Source: Costus lasius (lineage: Eukaryota > Streptophyta > Magnoliopsida > Zingiberales > Costaceae). Taken from it: a stretch of 64,000 nucleotides of DNA. The stretch lies in assembly GCA_027563935.2 (NCBI GenBank), contig CM050453.2:13038001-13102000 (forward strand), in the 5' to 3' direction. The position numbers and the translations under genes are program-made. Positions 22,701 to 33,996 of the stretch are shown here, one piece after another. The notes below the pieces were generated by a model. It made no database searches, was not told the DNA's origin, and worked only from the letters and a program-made list of their open reading frames with translations. The stretch's first letter is position 1, and each line of letters opens with the position of its first letter.

Positions 22701-23356
22701 ATGTTCGTGAGATTCCAGCCGGACCAGAAACCCCCCTCCCACCACTCAGGCAGTTGATACACGGGGAACCATCTTCTCTTCTTGCAGTTCATCTGGTGGA
22801 TGTACTGTACAGTTACTGCTTTACTCTTCGTCTTCACAATGGGGATTGGAATTCTGACCCTCTGGGTGCTGCTACAGTGGTCTTGAGCGTATCAAAAGTA
22901 CTTGGTGAGTTTGGGCGGCCCGAAACTGTAACAGAGGTACTCGCAGGATGCTTGGAGGAAACATGCTCGCCAGTCTTTCGGCACAGTGGAGGTTTCAGTT
23001 TTGGTATTGGACTCGTTGACGATGTTGCCTGTCTCCTATCTTTAGGAACTAATGCCCTCATCTGCTCCCTGTGTGATTTTCAAAGGCTAATTCAAGCAGG
23101 TGAAAGAATGCTCGAGTTGGAGAAGATGGGGAAGACAGAAAGAAGCGAGCCCAGACGGAAGTTGAGGTCTGCTGACAGGAAGGTGTATTTCTTGATGTGC
23201 TGGGTACATGAGCAGCCTATGGAGACTTGGCCAGCATTGGCAGTCGTTGTAGAACTTGAGAAGACATCGCTATCGCAATTGGATCATCTTGGTAAAAAAT
23301 TCAAAGTTGACAGGAAAGGAACGCAACAGTCGAGGGTTCTCATACAGGAGAGTTAG
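19743..23356 (+). CDS. ZNHIT2: ZNHIT2-like zinc finger HIT domain protein
   Basis: The family works in the nucleus and cytosol with the R2TP/HSP90 machinery; animal ZNHIT2 helps assemble the U5 snRNP. Exons: 19743-19813, 20115-20187, 21433-21583, 21849-21890, 22500-23356. All junctions are GT-AG and phases join to an uninterrupted 397-residue protein, close to the animal family length. The HIT zinc finger spans residues 22-54 with the ligand set Cys22, Cys25, Cys34, Cys37, Cys42, Cys46, His50, Cys54, split across exons 1-3. A charged helical stretch follows, then a WIPWW motif and the long C-terminal domain in exon 5. The start at 19743 is the first ATG after the leader acceptor and leads directly into the finger. 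Segmental duplication of copia and flank lies just upstream. Family assignment is firm; function in plants is inferred. Confidence 0.93.
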
Positions 23357-23853
23357 ATTCTAGTGTTCTTGTATTGAGACAGCGTTGAACTGCTGAGTGC
23401 TGAGTGCTGAGTGCTGTTTTGCTCACTCGCTGTTGCTCGCACTGTGTTCACTTCTTCACACCAGGGGGAGTTTCACTATAAACTTAAGTTTTCATCCAAA
23501 TGTATTCATGACTCAATTAAGTTATTTGTCCAAATGACTATTGTCATAAGTTGTTTGTCCAACCATATGATGTTAGCGGTCTTTATTTATTTAAATTTCA
23601 AATTTTTTAATGGCATGAAATATAAACTTGATTTCATTTTTTTTTATGTTACTCTTTCAGTGGTTGTCTCCTCAGTAATATAATTTAATTTTTATTTCCA
23701 AGACTTGTGCTGTTTACAATTTGATTTAATTTAATTAATTATTTATGAATGAGTGTTTAATTAATTTTTTCCATGACTTGTGCCTTCACTAAGAGGGCCG
23801 TGGTCTTAAGGTTGTTGCCAATCAGGTTACTCGTGAGATTCTTTTGATAATCA
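23357..23853 (+). other. 3' flank of the ZNHIT2-like gene
   Basis: It contains a short (GCTGAGT)n run of about four units at 23391-23417 inside the likely 3' UTR, then AT-rich DNA. No gene is seen. Confidence 0.5.
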
Positions 23854-24152
23854 CTGTTTTCTTTGAGGGAAGGAAAATTGTAAAAAATGAAAAACTACAA
23901 GGAAAGAAAACTCTAAGAAAAGAAAAAAATTCATATCTTGTTTCCTTGGAAGGAAAGAAAAGTGAAAAGAAAATTAATTTCAAAGATCGGATAAAGTGGC
24001 GTTGTGTTTTCTCTAATTTTTTCGTTCAATTCGGGTGGAAAAGTTATAAAATTTTTCATCTATTTTTCCACTCAAATTTTTTCTTCCGCCCAAGAAAACA
24101 GTGGAAAACTTTTTTTTTTCTTTTTCCTCTAATTTTCCTCCCAAGGAAACAG
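23854..24152. mobile_element. MITE-like element, about 300 bp
   Basis: CTGTTTTCTTTGAGGGAAGG at the left and its imperfect complement ending CCTCCCAAGGAAACAG at the right form terminal inverted repeats. The interior is purine-rich then pyrimidine-rich. No target duplication was identified. Confidence 0.6.
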
Positions 24153-24162
24153 ACCTTAAGGC

Positions 24163-24877
24163 TGTGTATACAAGAAAGAATAGAAAGGGGATGGAAAAGA
24201 AAATTTGGAAAGAAAAGAAAATGGGTGGAAGAGAAAACTAATCACGTGCGAATCCAGTGCTGAGAGAAAAAAAATGAAGGCTGAGCGGAAGCGGCAGTAG
24301 CTCACCGCCCTGAGAAGGTTTCTCTTTGGCGCATCGCTTTGCAGGAGGTGGCGGAGGGGGAGGGGGAGGAGCAGCATCGAGATCGGCAGAGGCTTCGAGC
24401 TTCTTGCTTCCGCGATGGAGGGTGCAGACGCTCTGAAGCGGAGGGCGCGGACGCTACGGAAGCGAAGGGCGCAGCGGGCGGCGTAGAGGAGGGTGAGGAA
24501 GTCGAGGGACCAGAGGAGGACGTAGGCGACGGAGGGGAGATGGCTGACCACGGTGCGTAGCGACGAGCACATCAGTCGTTGGCTCCGTGAGCATCTTCCA
24601 CAGCAGCGTGGAGATCGGCAAAGGCTTCAAGCTTCTTGCTTCTGCGGTGGAGGGCGCGGACGCTGTGGGCAGGCGGCGTAGATGAGGCAAAGGGCGAGGA
24701 GGGTGAGGAAGTCGAGGCGAGCATGGCATTCCGCCCGATTTGGGCGGACGACGAAACAACGGAAAAAGGGGTTAAATTTTCCTTCGCTTTTCTGTTCCAG
24801 GCTTTCCGTCAGCTTCGATAAACAAAGGAAAAGTAACTTTTCTATCATTTCTCTCGTTTTTCTCTCCTGGTATACAC
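24163..24877. mobile_element. MITE-like element with an internal duplicated GC-rich block
   Basis: GTGTATACAAGAAAGAA (left) and TCTCTCCTGGTATACAC (right) form inverted ends. The interior has a GC-rich block repeated at 24378-24508 and 24611-24716 (GAGATCGGCARAGGCTTC ... GGGTGAGGAAGTCGAGG). Open frames on both strands across it look like GC-driven artefacts. Confidence 0.55.
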
Positions 24878-25430
24878 TGCCACTGCGTAAAAGATTGTGT
24901 ATGGGTCTTTATTTTGTTCAGTGCCTCTTGGTAATAAGGTTCTTATATTACTTAAATCATATTGATATTAATCATTGCGGCACCACTAATCCTTCACTTG
25001 TAAGACTCTCTTGACCAAGATAAGAGTAATTGTGAGCTCTTGTTCAATATAATTTTGTATTTCAAGGGTGGATGAGAATTATAATGTCTGTGTCTATACA
25101 CAAGATGCTTAATCTCCCAAGAATGCCAATGTATTTTTCTTATCTTCTTTTGCCCCAAGTTGTTGCACTAAGCTTGAATTTGTGTTTTGAGAGAGTAATT
25201 TATAAATATGCAAAGAAGAAGAAAATCCTTTCATTCTTCTATTTGCATATATGAAAGAATTCGGTTATTAAGGCTTAGCCGTTGCGCTAACGGTTCTATT
25301 TTGAAAAGTATTATTTACAATTTAATTTAATTTGAAATTGTTGGTGTGTTTTTATTATTATTAAACTTTAACCACCTTTACAATTTGCTCCGTAAAGGTG
25401 GATGATGAGGATATTTCCGTAATTTTATGC
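24878..25430. other. Spacer
   Basis: AT-rich; no gene, RNA or repeat is recognised. Confidence 0.4.
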
Positions 25431-25438
25431 TGGAAGAT

Positions 25439-25535
25439 AAACCCTAATCCCCAAATCTTCTATTTCCCTCGTCTATATATTTCCTGTCTTGGGGCGCTTC
25501 CTACATGTCTGCACCTCGGGCTCGTCTTCAACGGC
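25439..25535 (+). promoter_or_regulatory. Telo-box and TATA promoter with first-exon donor
   Basis: The telo-box AAACCCTAA (25439-25447) lies about 25 bp upstream of TCTATATATTT (25472-25482). A candidate splice donor GCGGTAAGC occurs near 25532. Telo-box plus TATA promoters are typical of plant ribosomal-protein and snoRNA genes. Confidence 0.5.
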
Positions 25536-25746
25536 GGTAAGCATCTCTTTGGTCACATTTCCCGTTTGTTCATCTTCGCTTGCGTCGTTCAAAATCGGAG
25601 GCTGTGATGTGGAAAACCTACCTATTATCTGAGGGAGGAGCTCCTCTTCTCTCTGATTAGAGAACAAACCAATGGATCCTTCTGAGCCTTCTTTATTGAT
25701 TTCGATTTTGTCTGTTCTTTTCGTGAATGATCTTGATCTGCTCCTT

Positions 25747-25831
25747 TCGCTGTCGAGATGATGATGCCTTTCTCCGAATCACTTCCATGTCGACTTGATA
25801 AATCAGACTACAATTATCTGATCAACGGCGA
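25747..25831 (+). ncRNA. Candidate box C/D snoRNA
   Basis: An exact C box ATGATGA (25758-25764) and D box CTGA (25818-25821) are enclosed by a 7-bp terminal stem, TCGCTGT with ACGGCGA (25747-25753 and 25825-25831, one G-U pair). A C'-like TGATAAA sits at 25797-25803; a D' box is only CCGA. Size (85 nt), architecture and the telo-box promoter 300 bp upstream fit a snoRNA. The target is unknown. Confidence 0.42.
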
Positions 25832-25953
25832 ATGCAGATTTTAATTTTAATTTTCTTCCGTCTTTCTTTTTCCATCTTTTTGTTAGGTTTGTGTTTTTCT
25901 GTCGTTTTGGTGACTGTGCACAATAAGCCGATGCTCTGGACTCCGCAAAGAGA

Positions 25954-26043
25954 TGGAAGGAAGCATGGTAAGGTGCACAGAGAGGAAAATGAAAAGGATC
26001 ATCATGTCTGCTCGCGTTGATGCCCTAGGGCTTTGATCCGGCG
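25954..26043 (+). repeat. 90-bp segment shared with 19050-19140
   Basis: Both contain GGAAGGAAGCATRGYAAGG and GGGCTTTGATYC. A GTAAGG donor-like site after GAAGCATG exists only here. A 62-codon open frame runs through it, but the protein is not recognised. Confidence 0.45.
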
Positions 26044-26440
26044 GGCCTGGATTCGATCCACATTGTTATACAATTTCTTGTTAACCTGTTTTATCTTTTC
26101 TAATTGTAGATTCTAATTTCTTTGCCCTTTTTTCAACCTTTCACTCAGAAGGAATCTTTCTCGTTTTTAAGAAAAATATTTGTTTAAATCTCTGTAAAAT
26201 TCACCGTTCGATCTACATTGTTACAATTGTTGATGACCTAGGGCTTTGATCCTGCAGGCCTGGATTCGATCCACATTGTTTTACAAATTCTTCTTAACTT
26301 TAATTTTTATCTCTTCCAGTTGCAGATTCTAAGTGTTCGCCGTTAGTTTGATCCTTCACTCAAAGAAACCTTCTTACTCGTTTCTAAGAAAAAAAATATT
26401 TTCTTGAATCTCTGTAAAATTCACCGTTCTATCGACATTG
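26019..26440 (+). repeat. Tandem duplication, period about 212 bp
   Basis: Units 26019-26230 and 26231-26440 share GGGCTTTGATCC, GCCTGGATTCGATCCACATT and CTGTAAAATTCACCGTTC. They are diverged by about one-fifth by eye. Noncoding. Confidence 0.8.
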
Positions 26441-27320
26441 TCAAAAGGGCTCTAATCCAAACTAAATTTAAATTTTTTATTTAGTTTAATTTTTATCAAA
26501 ATCTAATTTATTTTGTTAAAATTGAAAATTCTAAGTAAAAATAAATTAGTTTTAGTTTAACTCCAAAAATTAAAATTAAAGCAAATAATCAGAAAATTCA
26601 ACAATTAGTTATTAATTTTATATAAATTCTTATATTAAAACATATAATTTAAAAATAACAAAAAATATTAAAAACTATGTTTAACATTAACTGAACCATC
26701 TGAAGGCAAAACAAAATTTAGGCTCAGGTTGATTGATATCATTAGCAAAGTTAATGATCATATGGAGGAGCAAAAAGATTTAATTCAATTTAGTTGAGTA
26801 GTAAAATTTTGACTTATGATAATGTTGAACTACAATTAGACTTGTTTTAGCCTAATTATGATTTAATCACACATTTACGTTAGGTCATCCGAATAAAAAG
26901 GTACAATCTGATTTAATTCAGTTAAATTAAACTATTTTTATATTGTTTAAATAATCATTTAAATTTACATTTAATTGTTTTTACATAAATAACATTATAA
27001 TCAAAATATTAATATAAATGTATTAAATATTTATAGATGCTTTACTTTATTTAATTTAACATAAAATTATATATTAAATTTAACTAGTAAATCAAGATTA
27101 ATTTATTTTTATTATTGATTTTAGGGCTACGGGTTAAAAGAAAAGGGGCCTAATCGGGTCAGGAGATCGAGTACCCGTTATTTTAACTTTCTGGCTTCTT
27201 TTCTTTGTTGTCTATTTTTATGGCAATATGAATTAAATCAGTTTAATATAAATAAATACTATATTGGACAACCGCGGAAAATTCCCCACATGCGAATGCA
27301 TTCACAATTATGATGGGGAG
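26441..27320. other. AT-rich spacer
   Basis: Words such as AAATTTAAA and AATTAAAATTAA recur; possibly an eroded hAT-like or MITE interior. No gene is seen. Confidence 0.4.
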
Positions 27321-27325
27321 CACGG

Positions 27326-28213
27326 TGTCAGAGCCAAAATTAACTTAAGCTTGCCACATCAGTGATGCGCGCCCGGATTCGAAATTTCGCCCACGGCGTG
27401 TTGATTTTGACTGCGCGTTGACCACCTCTTCGTCTCCTTCGCGCACGATACCGCTGCGTATGTCCGCCGAAAGCACCACCGAAGGGAGCTGGGGGCCTGC
27501 GGCAGGGGAAGGGTCGTCCGCGCCCTTTGCCCTCAGCCTCAGTTCGTCGGCGTCCCGCTGGTCGTCGAAAGGCAATGGCCGGAATTCGCCGACCGTGGAG
27601 AAGAGAAGAGATGCACAGTGAGGGGAAAGTTTCGCCGATCTTATTCCTACACAAGTACCGGTTACATAAAACCTCTCTCCTCCCTCTCCTCTCTATACAG
27701 TCTCACGGAGCTCTGCCTCTCGTCGGAGCTCCTCCCCGTTTCCTTCTTCCTCTTATCCTCACGTTCGCTCCAAAACCTCACCGGATACCACTTGCTGCTC
27801 GCCGGTGTCTTTCTTCATTCGCAGACCCCTCCTTTAAATCGAGTCTGCCTCTCCTCTCGTCCCTTCCCCGTGCGCCTCCTGACGCTCGACCAGCCGGCGT
27901 CCTTTCTTTTCGCTGTTGGTCGGTGTCGGTACGTCCCCATAAGCGAGCCGCCTCTACATCTTGTCAGCTCTTCTAACCGTGCCTCTGCAGCCGCCCTTTC
28001 TTCCTGCTTCCTGTCCCATTGGTCACTGCCTTGAGCCATTCGAGCACCTTTGCGCCCTTGCGCGTACGTCGCCGGTCGTTGGGTCGGATCCGTCCTCTCT
28101 CTCGGATCTGCATCACCCGCCTGTGATCCGATCCTTTTCCCATTCGCGTGCCCGTCTGGATCTCGTGTACGGGAACACGTGCTTGGGGCTGCGCCGGCCC
28201 CCGGGGCCTCACA
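27326..28213 (-). repeat. Outer gypsy 3' LTR, 888 bp
   Basis: Uninterrupted copy. On the minus strand it starts TGTGAGGCCCCGGGG, directly after the polypurine GGCCGGGGGAGGAC (28214-28227). It differs from the 5' LTR by many single substitutions. Confidence 0.9.
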
Positions 28214-28227
28214 GTCCTCCCCCGGCC

Positions 28228-28893
28228 AAAGCAGGCGCTGCCCTGGGCGTCCGTCTCACCACGGTCTCCATCATGGTCGGAGCTCCCGCCCCTGGTGGAC
28301 TTCCTCCCAGCTGCTTCATTGTCATCACCGTGATGCGCGTGAGTTCGCCCCCTTGAACTCCAGTCGCCATTGTCGCAGAAGAGAGTTTGGATGGAGCGCC
28401 TTCTTCCACTCGCTCGCGGCTTGTCGAAGGTAAGCTCACCGACATTTCCTTCAACGCCGGGACCCAACAGGGACCTTTCTCGTGCACAATCGGGACGTAG
28501 TCCAGATGCGGGAACATCGCCGCCTTCGCCTGGCGGAGGAGTTCCATCCCAATGACGACCTCGTAGTCGTCTAGTTGGACCACACGGACATGATGTCTGC
28601 CCGACCATTGTCCCAACGCGATCGGTACGTCATATGAGACGCCGACCATCCTCTGTTCACCAGTGTTCACCACCTTCTCCGATTCCAGCAACGGTGAAAT
28701 CCTCAACTCCAGTCATTTCGCCGTCGCCTCTGCCACGAAGAGGTGGGTGGCTCCTGTGTCCACCAATGCTCGGACCTCCACGCCATTCAACAATAGCAGG
28801 ACATACATTAACTGAGCTTCCGCCGTTGCCTTCACCGCGGCGATTGTTGCAATCATCATCGCCCCTAGCGTCGCCGGTGCCGACGCCTCTTCC
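28228..28893 (-). pseudogene. Outer gypsy protease region
   Basis: The minus strand reads EEEASAPATLGAMM, then VEVRALVDTGATHLFVAEA, the retropepsin active-site loop (DTGA) that needs dimerisation, then ISPLL, VSYDVPIALGQW and VQLDDYEVVIGMELL, the second protease half. The two halves are in different frames (break near 28700-28715). The RT that should follow is missing and the LTR begins within about 450 bp. Confidence 0.85.
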
Positions 28894-30672
28894 TGTAACG
28901 TTTCGAAAATTTTACAAAAGCTCATGGGACAGGACAGCAATGTCCCATCCCACTCTTTCTTTCTCCCCACGAGTTCCCCATTTTCCCCTCCTTTCCTCTA
29001 TTCACCCGTGAACGCCGACCTCGCCACTCTCCTTCTCCCTTATTTCTTCCCTTCTTCTCCTCCGATCTTCACCATCAACGAAGCTGCTCCCTCCTCCTTC
29101 CACCGATCTTCCTCCCCGCGATCTCCATTGCCCCAGCCGCAGCTCCGGCGACCAAGATCCGGCGGACTCCTCACCTTCCTCTTCCACGCGAACGAAAGGC
29201 GACGGGAAGTGATTGCCAGCCCTAGATCCGCCTCGCCTCTCATCTCCAGCGACTCCGGCGGGTTCCTTCGTCTCCGGCGAGCGTTTCCACCGCCTTCTAG
29301 TGCATTTTCGGGCGTTGCCTCCTCCAACTCCGGCGACGTTTGCGAACGACGCTGCCGGCGGTTTTCCCTCGATTTCCGACGATCCAAGCATCCATTCGCA
29401 GAACCGATTGTACGATCAAAACCCTCTCGTCATTGGCTTCATTTCGGCTACCGGAAAGCTCCGCCCTGCCACCGGAGTACTGTTCCGGCGATCGCCGCCG
29501 GCGAGCTTTTCCGGTGAACTTCCAGCAAACTCCGACGACCGCGACTGTGACTCCGGACTACGCGCACGAGGTTATATTGGGTGTATATTGGTTGGATCTT
29601 GCTCAGACCTACAAGAACCAGGTAGGATTCTTACCTCACTATCCTTGTTCGATGCCGAACCGCATGCGTAGATAGCGGCACCATCTTCTTGCTGACTGAA
29701 TCTAATTAGTACCTTTGTATGTCCATTGAAATCTGTATCTTGCCATTGAGTCACATGGATGCTTGCATGTTGTCTGATTTTTATATTTCGGTATATGATA
29801 TTGTTGATGGTAAATTTATATGCAGTACATATATATTTTGGCTGTCTCTACAGCCAACTTGTGTTGATATTTGGCACAGACGGATAGGTTTGACTAGGAT
29901 AGTCCACCTTTCGAGATCCTTGTGATTTTGGCCATTGGTAGTAGTCATGGATGCAGTCTGTGTGAGCCCATGGACTACAGGCCTCCGGATGGGTCATAGT
30001 CGGATGTCGTGGGACTCGGCATTCCGGGGTGATCTGGGTGTAGGACGCTACACCGATGGACTATCGACGGACAGTCGTTTCTACCGTTAGCTGGCGGTAG
30101 GAACCACTCTTTGAGTGCGCGTCCTACAGGATATTTGGCACAGCTGGATTTCCACTTGCATGCTGTACTTTCTGTACTTACTTAGTCGGGTTATATTACT
30201 TACAGTACACTTCCGTTTATTGATTATTGCTGGATTCTCCTTACTCTTATATGCACTATCTACTTATTAAATCCTACTTAGCCTCCCAGCTAACTCCCAT
30301 TGCCTTGCCTCCAGGTTCAGGCTCGACTCCCTCTGGTGCGCAATAGATAGATAGGTAGATGATCTTCCCTATCATGTGTTGTATTTTTCTTATGTGTCGC
30401 ACGTGTTATTTGTTATTGTCGTATTTCGAGGATTATATCTGATGAGATTGTATTTATCTAGTCATGGACCAGTGTGGATTTGTGGGCCAGGACTGTTCGG
30501 CCCTGTGTGTATTGTTGACTTTGACCGCTGCGTCGGTCTGATGTGTATTTTTATCTATGTGGATTTCGTCGTTTATGTTATTTGTCGTATTGTGTGGTAT
30601 GCTGGATCTGTATGGCCTTGCAGGTCCATTGTTTGTCGCGTCCTAAGGCTAGGAGAGTCTTGGGGCGTGACA
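28894..30672 (+). repeat. Left LTR of the palindromic gypsy element (1779 bp)
   Basis: Starts TGTAACGTTTCG and ends GGGGCGTGACA, four bases before a decayed PBS (TTAGCATCAGAGG, 30677-30689). A GC-rich block (29000-29600) gives many spurious open frames. Confidence 0.9.
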
Positions 30673-30837
30673 AATTTTAGCATCAGAGGTATGGTATTAG
30701 ATCTTGAATGGGACCTTAAGGACTTAGGATTTAGGATAATCTAAGGATTTGGGACACGTGATAAAGTATAAGTACGATGTTTATGTGTAACTAATGAAAT
30801 CTGTACTTGTGGGTTAACTATACTTGTGATTGCAGGA

Positions 30838-33800
30838 TGCCTCCAAGGGCTCGCGGTGGTCAAGCTAGGGGAATTGCGGATATTGCACGGGATGCGATGA
30901 ACATCCCTATGAATTGGCTTGGCTGACGGCGAAGGCAAAGGGAAGGGCCTGTTGAAGTGCCTCCAGTGGTGGAGCAACAACCCCCTGTATATCAGTACAC
31001 ACCACTAGCTTCATATACAGTACCAGTAGCTGTGAAGCCCGACTGGGAAGTCACTCCGCCCCCGACCCGAGGCGACTGGCTGTCCCGCTTCACCGAGTTA
31101 GCACGAGGCCGTTTGGACGTGTTCGAGGGGAACGGCGACCCATGGAAAGCTCGGGAGTGGCTAGCCAGCGTGACATATACTCTGGACGCAATGGAATGTC
31201 CAGAGAGGAAACGGGTGAAGTTGGCAGTTTTCTATCTTGGTGGTCAGGCACGAAAGTGGTGGCAGTCTACTGTAGCCATTTTGGGACCGGCAAGCACGTC
31301 TTGAGATGTTTTTCAGAGCGTATTCACGCAGTAGTACTTCCCACAGGCACAAAGGTCCGTAGCGAGACGGGATTTTGTTTACATCAAGCAAACTGGACGT
31401 CCAATTGAGGAGTATATCGCCGAATTCCAGAAGCTGTCAGAGATGTTTCCCGGACTGGTGGCCACGGAGAGAGAGAGCGTTCGGAACAATTTATAGAGGG
31501 CCTTGATGCACAGCTTCGCATTCTGGTGAGCATTATTCCACCTGAAAACTTTGCTGAGGTGATAGATAGTGCACGACGGATGAGTCAATGTGGGCAGGAT
31601 GTCATTCGCGAGGCCCAGGAGCGTGACGCTCAGAGACGTGACAAAGCTCCTGCGCAGACTGACTTTTGGGGACTTGGGAGTTTCGGCCTAGGAAATCCAC
31701 CAGCTTCAGCTTCTCGATCTAGACGCCAAGACATCCAACCAGGGCGTAAATCTTGGGCTCCGGGTAGCAGGTATCGGGGTCCAGCACCGACATCATCCCC
31801 TGGTTTTGGCTCGCCCCCAGCTACTCCTTCCAGAGCCTGTTTTCAGTGTGGAGAATCAGGTCACATAGCAAGGTCGTGCCCGCTCAATTCCGTCCGATGT
31901 TATCACTGTAATGAAATGGGACATTATGCAAACAACTACCCCCAGAAGGGTAAACAAGCCCAGAGCTCACAGGGATCAGCACCAGCGCCGCGGCAGAATC
32001 CCGGACGACCTTATCGACGGCAGAATCCCCCACGTGGTGGGCGTGGGCAGACCCAGGCATCTAGACGCGCATATACTATATCTGAGGATGACGCTCACCG
32101 CGCATCAGACTCCGTGATGCGAGGTATTATCTCTATTTATGGCGTTCCTGCTTGCCTACTTATTGATACGGGTAATTCCTATTCATTTGTTTCTTACGAG
32201 TTCGTTAAGAAAATTGATCGTAAACCTGTATTGGCACGGTATGATATGACCATGCACATACCTGGCGGTGGTGTGTTGCGATCACACCTGGAGTTAAAAC
32301 GCTGTCCACTGGATTTTGGGGATATCGTTGTTCACACTGATCTGATGTTGTTGGACTTATCTGATTTCGACGTCATCCTCGGCTGGAGCTGGCTCAAAGC
32401 TAATCGAGCTATTGTAGACTGTTACAAAAGCAAAGTCACTTTCCGTATGTCAAAGTCTACTACCTATACCATCACAGGGGTTTCTGGACAAGTTGCTCCT
32501 GTTATTAACGCTATACAAGCCAAGAGGATGCTACGGGATGGCTGCGAAGCATGCTTGATGTCCATTACAGAAATCAAGGAACAGTCCTTGCCTCTGATTG
32601 AACGTGTGCCCGTAGTCAGGAGGTATACAGACGTTTTCCCTGACGAATTACCTGGCTTACCTCCACAACGACAAGTCGATTTCGCTATTGAGCTTCAGCC
32701 CGGCACGGGACCCATTTCCAAAGCACCATACAGAATGGCGCCAAGGGAATTGGCGGAATTAAAAGGGCAACTCCAGGATCTGTTGGAAAAGGGGTTCATC
32801 AGACCTAGCACCTCTCCCTGGGGTGCCCCTGTACTCTTTGTTAAGAAGAAAGACAGATCCTTCAGGTTATGCATTGACTATCGGCAGCTGAACGCCGTCA
32901 CTATCAAGAATAAGTATCCTCTACCTCGCATCGATGACCTGTTTGACCAGCTTAGAGGTTCCACTGTATTCTCTAAGATTGATCTAAGGTCGGGTTATTA
33001 TCAACTGAGGATTCGAGATGAAGATATTCCAAAGTCAGCGTTCCGAACGAGGTATGGACACTACGAATTCATGGTGATGCCGTTCAGACTAACCAATGCA
33101 CCGGCCGCTTTCATGGATCTTATGAACTGGGTGTTCAGTGAATACTTAGATAAATTTGTAGTGGTATTTATTAATGATATCTTGATCTATTCCCAAAATT
33201 ATGGTGAGCACAAGAATCATTTGCATATGGTGTTGCGTACCTTACGGGAAAAGAAGTTATATGTCAAGTACAGTAAGTGTGCATTTTGGCTTGGCGAAGT
33301 AGCATACCTCGGTCACGTTATCTCAAACAACGGTATTTCTGTTGACCTTGAAAAGATTCGTGCTGTTGCTGAATGAGAAACTCCACCCACGGTCCAGGAG
33401 GTTAGAAGTTTCCTTGGGCTGGCTGGCTACTACAGAAGGTTTGTAGAAAATTTCTCCAGAATATCAGCCCCGTTGACTCGTTTGACGAAGAAAGACGTAA
33501 CATTTGAATGAGATGATAACGGTGAGAATAGCTTTCAGTAGCTAAAGCGAAGGTTGATTAGTGCGCCAATCCTAGTGCTTCCATACGGTGATGGTGATTT
33601 CGTGGTATACACTAATGCTTCACACCAAGGTCTGGGTGCTGTGCTTATGCAAGAGGGTAAGGTTATCGCGTATGCTTCTCGGCAGCTTAAGGAGCACGAG
33701 AAAAATTACCCTGTTCATGATCTGGAATTGGCCGCAGTCATATTTGCTTTGAAGATGTGGCGACACTACCTCTACGGTGTCACGTTTGAAATCTTCACCG

Positions 33801-33976
33801 ACCATAAGAGTCTGAAGTATCTATTCTCTCAAAAGGATCTTAATATGAGACAACGTTGGTGGATGGAGTTTCTGAAGGATTACGACTGCACAATAAATTA
33901 TCATACAGGAAAGGTTAATATAGTTGCCGACGCTCTTAGCAGGAAGTCCACAGGGATGATAGCAAACTTGAGGGTG
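30838..33976 (+). pseudogene. Forward gag-pol of the palindromic gypsy element
   Basis: gag starts MPPRARGG at 30838; a TGA (about 30926) and another (about 31302) arise from single transitions relative to the reverse arm. An AG-repeat frameshift near 31470 is shared with the reverse arm. Then come two zinc knuckles ([14 protein letters not shown], and [14 protein letters not shown] with its last Cys lost), protease [13 protein letters not shown] ([33 protein letters not shown]) and RNase H ([32 protein letters not shown]). The RT catalytic motif reads FIND where FIDD is expected, and the RNase H first Asp is Asn. Stops at 33374, 33509 and 33539 are TGG-to-TGA or CAG-to-TAG type. The sequence ends at [16 protein letters not shown] before integrase. 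All lesions seen are C-to-T or G-to-A, typical of methylated-DNA decay. Confidence 0.92.
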
Positions 33977-33996
33977 ACGTTCTTAGCAGGAAGTCC
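33935..33996. other. Palindrome junction with a 15-bp direct repeat
   Basis: CTTAGCAGGAAGTCC occurs at 33935-33949 and again at 33982-33996; the second copy runs directly into reversed gag. The last bases AAGTCCCC are complementary to GGGGACTT of the forward gag (31668-31675). This looks like two successive template switches by reverse transcriptase. Confidence 0.75.

Noticed and set aside
25832..26020. 62-codon open frame as a small protein gene
   Set aside because: No similarity recognised, hydrophobic then Lys/His-rich, and the homologous segment near 19.1 kb has not kept the frame; left as a repeat.
28924..29675. Several long overlapping open frames (up to 197 codons) on both strands
   Set aside because: They fall in the GC-rich part of the gypsy LTR and recur in mirror image at 35995-36744. 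No family is recognised and they overlap one another.
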